From: an uncultured Clostridia bacterium
GTDB taxonomy: Bacteria > Bacillota > Clostridia > Oscillospirales > Ruminococcaceae
Length of the DNA stretch: 10,866 nucleotides
Assembly (NCBI GenBank): GCA_937907305.1
Contig: CALERQ010000177.1
Location: 1-10,866, forward strand
Direction: 5' to 3'
Shown here piece after piece: positions 6,120 through 10,866 of this stretch. The position numbers and the translations under genes are program-made. The number at the start of each line of letters is the position of its first letter. Position 1 is the first letter of the stretch. Under the pieces are notes generated by a model. The model was given only the letters and a program-made list of their open reading frames with translations. It was not told the origin of the DNA and made no database searches.

Positions 6120-6123
6120 AGTA

Positions 6124-6148
6124 GCCGAAAAAACGGCAAGAAGCCGTT
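6124..6148 (+). promoter_or_regulatory. Alternative hairpins in the leader of the DUF308 gene
   Basis: CGGC at 6134-6137 can pair with GCCG at 6124-6127. It can instead form a longer 6-bp stem (AACGGC 6132-6137 with GCCGTT 6143-6148, 5-nt loop). The two pairings exclude each other. The predicted start near 6126 would remove part of the first arm, so the second stem is the more likely structure. Confidence 0.3.
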
Positions 6149-6189
6149 AAGACAGGCGAATCCCATCATTTACAGGGAGGTTATCTACT

Positions 6190-6885
6190 GTGACGAAAAA
6201 ATTTGTATTGAATTTCATTCTTTCCGCTATCTGCTATGTGGCGCTGGGCATCGCTCTCATTGTATGGCCCGCGGCCTCCATCAATATCTTTTGCTATGTG
6301 TTGGGCGGCGTAACCGCTGCCTATGGTCTGTGGCAGGTATACCGCTTTATCTCCCATCGGGAGGAGCGCTATGCTACCCTTTCGCTGATGGTCGGCATCG
6401 TGGCGCTGGCGCTGGGCATCTGCTTCTTTGTCAAACCGGAGCTGTTTGCTTCCATCCTGCCCTTTATCCTGGGGCTGTACCTCATCTTTGATGGCGTAGT
6501 AAAACTACAGGCTGCCATTGATATCAAAAAAGAGGGCTATCAAAAATGGGGCATCCTGCTGCTTTTGGCCGTCTTGATGATTGCTCTGGGCGTAGTCATC
6601 CTTCTCAATCCGTTCCAGTCAGCACAGGTGCTCATCACCTTTATTGGCATCTGTATGCTGCTGGATGGCGTTATTAACTTGTGGAATGCTTTTGTCGTTT
6701 GGCAGCACCTGCGAACACTGAAGAAGGCCGCCTCCGCCGCCATTGATACCATCGCCGCCGCAGTGGATGCTGCTAATGGCAATGCGCCCGCTGATGTGGT
6801 AGTGGATGCCGTAAGCACCGCCGATGCCCCTGCGGAGGAACCCGCTGCAGAACAACCTGTCGAAGAAAATACCCCCAACGAATAA
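6190..6885 (+). CDS. DUF308/HdeD-like membrane protein
   Basis: A 231-residue protein with about six hydrophobic helices in three hairpin pairs over residues 5-170, the pattern of the DUF308 family that includes E. coli HdeD, an acid-resistance membrane protein. The tail from about residue 178 is hydrophilic, rich in Ala, Asp, Glu and Pro, and should lie in the cytoplasm. It begins with GTG at 6190, preceded by GGGAGG 9 nt upstream; no ATG fits better. It has its own promoter and ends in a terminator shared with the convergent flavoprotein gene. No neighbour suggests a specific job, and a role in acid or envelope stress is only a family-based guess. Confidence 0.8.
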   Translation: MTKKFVLNFILSAICYVALGIALIVWPAASINIFCYVLGGVTAAYGLWQVYRFISHREERYATLSLMVGIVALALGICFFVKPELFASILPFILGLYLIFDGVVKLQAAIDIKKEGYQKWGILLLLAVLMIALGVVILLNPFQSAQVLITFIGICMLLDGVINLWNAFVVWQHLRTLKKAASAAIDTIAAAVDAANGNAPADVVVDAVSTADAPAEEPAAEQPVEENTPNE

Positions 6886-6903
6886 ACCTGAAAGATAAAA
6901 TTT

Positions 6904-6932
6904 CCCCTCCGCCGCAAGACGGAGGGGGTTTT
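6904..6932. terminator. Bidirectional terminator between DUF308 and flavoprotein genes
   Basis: An 8-bp perfect stem CCCCTCCG / CGGAGGGG (6904-6911 with 6920-6927) with an 8-nt loop lies between two convergent genes. On the plus strand it is followed by TTTTG and more T; on the minus strand the tract is weaker (AAATTTTATC). It starts 18 nt after the DUF308 stop and immediately follows the flavoprotein stop. Confidence 0.82.
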
Positions 6933-6933
6933 G

Positions 6934-8004
6934 TTATTTGTTTTCCTTCTCTACATGGATGGCCGCCAGCCCCAGTCGCATAATAATATGCCGCACCCAC
7001 GGGGTATACATAAACCAGCGCTTGATGGTCTTAAGCCACAACTTCAAACGCAAAGAAGCCGTTTTTCTCCGGTAAAGGCGGGCAAGTTCGCTGTCATCGA
7101 CGGCTTGGCTCATGGCCTCCGCCATGGCGCTGCCGCTGCGGATGGCGCTGCTTATTCCTTCGAAAGAACTGGCACTGATGAAACCCGCCGCTTCCCCAAT
7201 AAGATATACACCATCCCGGCCAGTGATAAAATCCGAAAAACCGTGCGGACGCACTGCCTGGCAGCCTTCGGTCTTAACGGGTTGGCCCAGTGGATGCCCC
7301 AGGTACTCCTCCAGTCGGCTTTTCTGTCGTTCGTAAGCCTCCCGGCTGCCCTGCGGGGCAAAGCAGCCGCCAAAAATCAGGGTATCGTCCTTCCGGATGA
7401 TCCAGGAACAGCTTTCACTGGTAGCCGGGTCGAAAATACAGGAGTAAAAGGGAGCGCGCTCTTCCCCGGCCGGGAACCACTGCTGAATAGCGGTGTAACG
7501 GGTCTTCGGCTCCCGGTAAAAAGTGCGGCGCACCAAAGAGGACGCACCATCGGCACCTACCACCCGGCGGGCAGCAAACTGTCGCTCTCCCCCATCCGTC
7601 CTTACTGTCAGGGAAAAGCTGTCTTCTCCACGGGTAATCGCTGTGCAGCGGCCGGGGAGTATCTCCGCCTGCGACGGCACGAGCGATAGAAGCCAACGGT
7701 CAAAGGCGTAGCGATCCATATTGAGATAATAGCGCTGGTAATAGCACACTTGACGGCTGCAAAGATCGATGGTCTGCACCGTGAAGATCTGCGGATCGAC
7801 CAGCACCTCTTTGGGCAAGGTAAGGTCGAAATGTGCCAGCGCCTTTTGGGAATCGGGGGCCAGCAAACCGCCACAAGGCTTTTTATGCTGCTCGTTCTGC
7901 CCATCTATAAGGAGCAGCGTGGCTCCCGGACAAAGAATCAAGTATCGACGGGCGAAAGTTGCGGCGGCAGGGCCTCCCCCCACCACCGCAATGTCATAAA
8001 TCAT
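6934..8004 (-). CDS. FAD-dependent oxidoreductase, geranylgeranyl-reductase-like
   Basis: A 356-residue flavoprotein. The N-terminal dinucleotide-binding motif VVGGGPAAA is at residues 7-15, a CGGLLAP segment follows at 44-50, the GADGASS motif is at 150-156, and the C-terminal FAD motif GEAAGFISASSFEG is at 270-283. This is the layout of the geranylgeranyl reductase/CbrA-like family, whose members reduce prenyl chains or hydroxylate or reduce small molecules. There is no transmembrane helix, but the C-terminus has a basic, amphipathic stretch. It is the last gene of the NTPase-ECF S-flavoprotein operon: its ATG overlaps the ECF stop as ATGA, with GAGGAA upstream. The context suggests it acts on the compound imported by the ECF subunit. 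The substrate cannot be read from sequence. Confidence 0.82.
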   Translation of the reverse strand: MIYDIAVVGGGPAAATFARRYLILCPGATLLLIDGQNEQHKKPCGGLLAPDSQKALAHFDLTLPKEVLVDPQIFTVQTIDLCSRQVCYYQRYYLNMDRYAFDRWLLSLVPSQAEILPGRCTAITRGEDSFSLTVRTDGGERQFAARRVVGADGASSLVRRTFYREPKTRYTAIQQWFPAGEERAPFYSCIFDPATSESCSWIIRKDDTLIFGGCFAPQGSREAYERQKSRLEEYLGHPLGQPVKTEGCQAVRPHGFSDFITGRDGVYLIGEAAGFISASSFEGISSAIRSGSAMAEAMSQAVDDSELARLYRRKTASLRLKLWLKTIKRWFMYTPWVRHIIMRLGLAAIHVEKENK

Positions 8005-8582
8005 ATTGTTTCCTCACGATGAGCGTGGGGATTTTCTTCACTGCGGCGGAACGGCACCAGCTTGGCACGGTCCAGCGCCACCATGATAGCCGGGATAAGC
8101 ACCAGTTGCAGGATAATACCGGGAATGGCATTGAGGAACGCACCGGAAATGAACATCTGCCAGGTAAATGCACCGCCGGAAAGGCCGAGCAGGACAACCA
8201 TAGCAGCCGCCCACACTATACGCCCAGCAATCATGGCGATGATAAGGGAGCGATACAGCATGCGGGTACACTGCCAGCGTGCCCGGCTATAAAGGAAACC
8301 TGCCACAAATGCATACGCCGCCATCTCAAAGGCCATGGCAAGGGCGGTTGGCATACGGGGCATGGAAAACAGGGCAAAGCGCAGAAGCGGCATGATAAAG
8401 CCCACGGCGGTGCCATACTGCCAGCCGCAGATCAGGGCGCACAGAAACACTGGCAGATGCATCGGCAGCAGCATGTTGCCGATCTCCTTGATCTGCCCAG
8501 TGAAGAAGGGCAACACCAGGCCGATGGCCAGGAACATAGCCGCCAGCAACAGGTTTCTCAGTGATTGGTTTTGATGTTTCAT
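8001..8582 (-). CDS. ECF transporter S component, second copy type (substrate unknown)
   Basis: A 193-residue membrane protein with about five to six helices and a conserved-looking loop LLPMHLPVFLCALICGW (about 38-54). It is typical of ECF S components and clearly different in sequence from the other S component at 4708-5250. It needs a shared EcfA/A'/T module, not encoded here. The start is ATG at 8582, where AAGGAGG lies 9 nt upstream and inside the end of the NTPase gene. An ATG at 8621 would extend the protein by 13 residues, but it overlaps the NTPase and has no ribosome site. The stop overlaps the flavoprotein start (ATGA), so the three genes are translationally coupled. A basic C-terminal tail should be cytoplasmic. 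Confidence 0.82.
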   Translation of the reverse strand: MKHQNQSLRNLLLAAMFLAIGLVLPFFTGQIKEIGNMLLPMHLPVFLCALICGWQYGTAVGFIMPLLRFALFSMPRMPTALAMAFEMAAYAFVAGFLYSRARWQCTRMLYRSLIIAMIAGRIVWAAAMVVLLGLSGGAFTWQMFISGAFLNAIPGIILQLVLIPAIMVALDRAKLVPFRRSEENPHAHREETI

Positions 8583-8586
8583 ATTT

Positions 8587-9129
8587 TTATTCCTCCTTGA
8601 GGGATTTGATAAACGGGGCATAATATTCCGCTAACTGCAGTGGCAAATCATTCCGGTTCTGTTCCGTCACCGTTATCAGCTGCACCTTAGGGTGGTTGCG
8701 GATATCCTCCAGCCAGCCCATGGCATCCTGCCGCATAACACCCAGTATAGGGGTATCGCCATTCAGCAGTTCCAGTACCCGCGCCCGGAAGCGGGGAAGC
8801 TTTTGCTCCAAACGGCCACACTCATCCAGCACAATCAGTGGATAAGAGGACGCTTCCGAGAGATATTGGAGTCCCAACTCCTCAAAGCGGGGCAGGACGG
8901 TGCGTACCGGGGCACCATTCTCATCCTGGCTGAATTTTACGATGGCATGATCCGGTGTGAAAGCGCGGGGTTCTGCGGCACTGCTCATATACAGGTATCG
9001 GCAGGGAGATCTGCGATCCTCCCCAAAGTAGGAGCGAAAGCCACTGGGGGTAACTTTCAGCAGCTCCAGCGTTTTATTCAGAGCAGTCGTTTTCCCAATC
9101 TGGACGCTGCCTGTCAAAAACAGATGCAT
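8587..9129 (-). CDS. THEP1-like NTPase (NTPase_1 family)
   Basis: A 180-residue P-loop protein. Walker A is GSVQIGKTT (residues 7-15), and the Walker B strand is LIVLDECG (98-105) with D102 and E103. A GFRS segment (30-33) corresponds to the conserved Gly-Phe turn that follows Walker A in THEP1 proteins. Size matches THEP1, which hydrolyses nucleoside triphosphates in vitro and has no settled physiological role. It is the first gene of the operon with its own promoter, AAGGAG 7 nt before ATG, and 4 nt between its stop and the ECF S start. It lacks the ABC signature, so it is not the EcfA subunit; a role as a kinase or NTPase acting on the transported compound is inferred. Confidence 0.8.
   Translation of the reverse strand: MHLFLTGSVQIGKTTALNKTLELLKVTPSGFRSYFGEDRRSPCRYLYMSSAAEPRAFTPDHAIVKFSQDENGAPVRTVLPRFEELGLQYLSEASSYPLIVLDECGRLEQKLPRFRARVLELLNGDTPILGVMRQDAMGWLEDIRNHPKVQLITVTEQNRNDLPLQLAEYYAPFIKSLKEE
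8592..8598 (-). promoter_or_regulatory. Ribosome binding site that sets the second ECF gene start at 8582
   Basis: AAGGAGG on the minus strand lies inside the last codons of the NTPase gene, 9 nt before ATG at 8582. It supports coupling of the two genes and rules out the upstream ATG at 8621. Confidence 0.8.
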
Positions 9130-9183
9130 ATGATCTCTCCTTTTACTGAGGGCTTTGGGCGCCCCTGTCCTGCCACTTTTGCT

Positions 9184-9212
9184 ATTTTACCACAAAAAAT
9201 ATCCGCCGACAA
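9184..9212 (-). promoter_or_regulatory. Promoter of the NTPase-ECF S-flavoprotein operon
   Basis: On the minus strand TTGTCG (9207-9212), a 17-nt spacer and TAAAAT (9184-9189) with an upstream TGG (extended -10). The predicted start is near 9177, with a leader of about 48 nt. The -35 box lies only 6 bp from the stem of the carbamate kinase terminator, and directly beside its T run. Confidence 0.65.
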
Positions 9213-9214
9213 CA

Positions 9215-9245
9215 CAAAAGCGCCCGACCAAAATGGCCGGGCGCT
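9215..9245 (-). terminator. arcC: Intrinsic terminator of carbamate kinase
   Basis: On the minus strand an 11-bp stem (AGCGCCCGGCC with GGTCGGGCGCT, one G-U pair) with a 5-nt loop is followed by TTTT and further T-rich sequence. It begins 24 nt after the arcC stop. Confidence 0.9.
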
Positions 9246-9269
9246 ATGCATTTTAACTATGACTTGCAA

Positions 9270-10196
9270 TTACTTGTGGATAGCGGTACCGGACTTGCCT
9301 TCCAGCGCCAGGGCAGCATTGTGCAGATCAGCGATGATGGCACGGCCGCCGGACTGAGCAAAGGCGATAGCAGCCTGAACCTTGGGAAGCATGGAACCGG
9401 GAGCGAACTGGTTCTCACCAATGTACTTCTCGGCTTCAGCAATGCTCATTTCTTCCAGGCTCTTCTGATCGGGCTTGCCCCAATTGATGGCAACACGATC
9501 CACAGCAGTAAGAATGAACAGAGCATCGGCATGCAGCAGCTCAGCGATCTTGGAGGAAGCGAAGTCCTTATCGATAACCGCGGGAACGCCTACCAGCTTG
9601 CCGTCCTTCTTGATAACGGGGATACCGCCGCCGCCTACGGTGATCACAACAGCACCGGAATTAACAACAGCCTCTACTACATCCTTCTCCACTACATCAA
9701 CAGGCTTGGGGGAAGGAACGACACGGCGATAGCCACGGCCAGCATCCTCTACCATGGTAAAGCCCTTGGTAGCTGCGATCTCATCAGCCTGCTCCTTGGT
9801 ATAGAAAGCACCAATGGGCTTGGTGGGTTTCTGGAAAGCACCGTCATTCTCATCTACCAGAACCTGGGTAACAATGGTCGCTACGGGCTTATTGATGCCG
9901 CGCTTGGCCAGCTCGTTGCCAATAGCGTTCTGCAGGTGATAGCCAATGTAACCCTGGGACATAGCACCGCACTCAGGGAAGGGCATATCGCTCTTTACAG
10001 CGCCGGCTTCAGCCGCGGCGCTCATGGCCAGGTTGATCATACCGACCTGGGGACCATTGCCGTGGGCAATGATAACTTCGTTGCCGGCCTCGATGAGGTC
10101 AACAATGGGCTTAGCGGTCTCGGTTACGAGCTCGAGCTGCTCATAGGGGGTGTTGCCAAGGGCGTTGCCGCCCAGGGCGATAACAATTCTGGACAT
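9270..10196 (-). CDS. arcC: Carbamate kinase
   Basis: A 308-residue amino-acid-kinase-fold enzyme. It reversibly transfers phosphate from carbamoyl phosphate to ADP, giving ATP with CO2 and ammonia, the last step of arginine, agmatine, allantoin or purine fermentation. The ALGGNALG motif is at residues 7-14, the AHGNGPQVG loop at 44-52, the MSQGYIGY segment at about 79-86, and the VGGGGIPV loop near 191-198. Length is normal for the family and no region is missing. ATG has AAGGAG upstream. It stands alone: no arcA, arcB, arcD or other deiminase or transcarbamoylase gene is within the window, so the source of carbamoyl phosphate is unknown. It has its own promoter, a leader hairpin and a terminator. 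Confidence 0.95.
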   Translation of the reverse strand: MSRIVIALGGNALGNTPYEQLELVTETAKPIVDLIEAGNEVIIAHGNGPQVGMINLAMSAAAEAGAVKSDMPFPECGAMSQGYIGYHLQNAIGNELAKRGINKPVATIVTQVLVDENDGAFQKPTKPIGAFYTKEQADEIAATKGFTMVEDAGRGYRRVVPSPKPVDVVEKDVVEAVVNSGAVVITVGGGGIPVIKKDGKLVGVPAVIDKDFASSKIAELLHADALFILTAVDRVAINWGKPDQKSLEEMSIAEAEKYIGENQFAPGSMLPKVQAAIAFAQSGGRAIIADLHNAALALEGKSGTAIHK

Positions 10197-10246
10197 AGCA
10201 GTTTCTCCTTTTGTATGTTTTTTCTATGGTTTTTCCGGCGTAATTC

Positions 10247-10268
10247 CCCAAATTGGCTAAAATTCGGG
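10247..10268 (-). promoter_or_regulatory. Hairpin in the carbamate kinase leader
   Basis: On the minus strand CCCGAATT pairs with AATTTGGG (8 bp, one G-U) around a 6-nt loop, at about +11 to +32 of the predicted transcript. No T-run follows, so it is not a terminator. It may be an operator, an mRNA stabiliser or chance. Confidence 0.35.
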
Positions 10269-10284
10269 AGTTGAATACAGAAAT

Positions 10285-10313
10285 ATCATAGCAAATGGCC
10301 GTTATTTTGTAAA
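10285..10313 (-). promoter_or_regulatory. arcC: Promoter of carbamate kinase
   Basis: On the minus strand TTTACA (10308-10313), a 17-nt spacer and TATGAT (10285-10290), preceded by TGC (extended -10). A run rich in A and T upstream could act as an UP element. The predicted start is near 10278, with an 82-nt leader. Confidence 0.75.
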
Positions 10314-10520
10314 GAGTTTGGGAGAAAAATTTTAGAAACAATTTTTTAGTATGTAAAAAGTTCACAAAGTGCCTTCCCCTATTCCAGTCTATTTTTCGTC
10401 GTGGCGACAAAGGGGCGACTTCTCCACCGGTTTCGGTTCTCCATTTGGCTGCATTTTATTACGCTATGCAGTGATAAACTCTTTTTACCGTTTCTGTCTT
10501 AATGGTAAATTGAAAGCACA

Positions 10521-10552
10521 AAATGCCCCCGATTTTCACCGGGGGCATTTTT
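10521..10552. terminator. Terminator after the rubrerythrin gene (both strands)
   Basis: A long stem, AAATGCCCCCG at 10521-10531 with CGGGGGCATTT at 10540-10550, with an 8-nt loop. On the minus strand it is followed by TTTTGTG and ends the rubrerythrin transcript 27 nt after the stop. It also has a T run on the plus strand, though no plus-strand gene is seen to need it. Confidence 0.88.
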
Positions 10553-10577
10553 CATTCTCTCTAAAGCTTACTTTTGA

Positions 10578-10866
10578 TTATTTACCGAAGTAGCGCTTCA
10601 GCAGGCCAGCAAAGGCACGGCCGTGTCGGGCTTCGTCGCGGGCCATCTCATGCACGGTATCGTGAATCGCATCCAGATTGAGAGCCTTGGCTTTCTTGGC
10701 CAACTCAGTCTTGCCCATGGTAGCGCCGTTTTCAGCTTCTACACGCATCTTCAGGTTCTTCTCGGTGGAATCGGTCACGACCTCACCCAGCAGCTCGGCA
10801 AACTTGGCTGCATGCTCAGCCTCTTCCCAGGCCGCCTTCTCCCAGTACAGGCCGATTTCGGGATAG
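10578..10866 (-). CDS. rbr: Rubrerythrin-type ferritin-like protein, partial (N-terminus outside window)
   Basis: The visible 95 C-terminal residues belong to a rubrerythrin/ferritin-like four-helix bundle. Metal-ligand motifs are visible in EEAEHAAKF and EMARDEARHGRAF, the Glu/His pattern that binds the di-iron centre. The reading frame runs into the right edge without a start, so the apparent internal GTG at 10778 is not the true beginning. The protein ends just 12 residues after the last ligand helix motif (LLKRYFGK), so there is no C-terminal rubredoxin domain. It may be a 'reverse' rubrerythrin with the rubredoxin domain at the N-terminus, as in clostridial NADH peroxidases, but that part is not visible. 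Its role is peroxide reduction in an anaerobe, a family-based call. Confidence 0.88.
   Translation of the reverse strand, partial: YPEIGLYWEKAAWEEAEHAAKFAELLGEVVTDSTEKNLKMRVEAENGATMGKTELAKKAKALNLDAIHDTVHEMARDEARHGRAFAGLLKRYFGK

Larger units (their letters stand above)
10197..10577. other. 381-bp intergenic region between rubrerythrin and carbamate kinase
   Basis: No supported gene is seen. It holds the arcC leader and promoter (10197-10313), an AT-rich stretch upstream of the promoter (about 10320-10350), the rubrerythrin terminator (10521-10550) and two dyads. The dyads are CTGCAT at 10449-10454 with ATGCAG at 10466-10471, and TTTACC at 10484-10489 with GGTAAA at 10504-10509. No convincing promoter reads into 10350-10520, and no known riboswitch class is recognised. 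Its function is unknown. Confidence 0.5.

Noticed and set aside
6931..7689. A 252-codon plus-strand open frame opposite the flavoprotein
   Set aside because: Antisense to a gene with intact FAD motifs; it begins inside the T-run of the bidirectional terminator.
8583..8621. ATG at 8621 as start of the second ECF S component
   Set aside because: It lies inside the NTPase gene without a ribosome site, whereas AAGGAGG is placed 9 nt before ATG at 8582.
9246..10274. A 342-codon plus-strand open frame opposite carbamate kinase
   Set aside because: It covers arcC and its leader exactly antisense, has no ribosome site and no family resemblance.
10350..10520. A plus-strand small RNA ending at the 10521-10552 terminator
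   Set aside because: No promoter with acceptable hexamers and spacing was found; TTCACA near 10351 lacks a -10 box. Kept only as a finding about unexplained dyads.

Overview
The window looks like chromosomal DNA of an anaerobic, fairly GC-rich Firmicute, probably a gut Clostridia/Oscillospiraceae-type organism. The reasons are strong AGGAGG-type ribosome binding sites, sigma-A-like promoters, a Clostridia-style 5S/tRNA cluster, ECF vitamin-transporter S subunits, carbamate kinase and a rubrerythrin. No phage, transposon, plasmid or CRISPR sequence is visible. Almost all genes are on the minus strand; only the Crp/Fnr regulator and a DUF308 membrane protein are on the plus strand. The organism assignment is inference.

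Layout by increasing coordinate. (1) 1-327: a minus-strand stable-RNA unit read from a perfect TTGACA-N17-TATAAT promoter: tRNA-Glu(CTC), 5S rRNA, then tRNA-Asn(GTT) cut by the window edge. (2) 366-3469: a minus-strand operon pspA, a two-zinc-ribbon single-TM protein with a Tyr/Asp/Gly/Ser-rich tail, and an SPFH protein with a C-terminal zinc ribbon. It has a promoter and a clear terminator, and resembles the Bacillus subtilis pspA(ydjF)-ydjG-ydjH-ydjI membrane-stress operon without a separate ydjH. (3) 3535-4476: a ROK glucokinase. (4) 4708-6052: an ECF S component and a Crp/Fnr regulator, divergently transcribed around a 14-bp perfect palindrome. (5) 6190-6885: a DUF308/HdeD-like membrane protein on the plus strand. 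It converges on (6) 6934-9129, a tightly coupled minus-strand operon: THEP1-like NTPase, a second ECF S component and a geranylgeranyl-reductase-like flavoprotein. (7) 9270-10196: carbamate kinase with its own promoter, leader hairpin and terminator. (8) 10578-10866: the C-terminal part of a rubrerythrin-type protein, cut by the right edge.

How the genes may work together: the pspA operon is probably a membrane-stress complex, with PspA recruited by the membrane-anchored zinc-ribbon/SPFH partners. The Crp/Fnr protein probably represses itself and activates the divergent ECF gene, because the palindrome sits at about +4.5 for its own promoter and about -41.5 for the divergent one. The NTPase-ECF S-flavoprotein cassette looks like an uptake-and-modification module for an unidentified small molecule. 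Neither ECF S subunit has its A/A'/T energising module here, so both probably share a module encoded elsewhere. The most interesting points are the divergent regulatory palindrome, the three-gene cassette, and the repetitive tail in the pspA operon.
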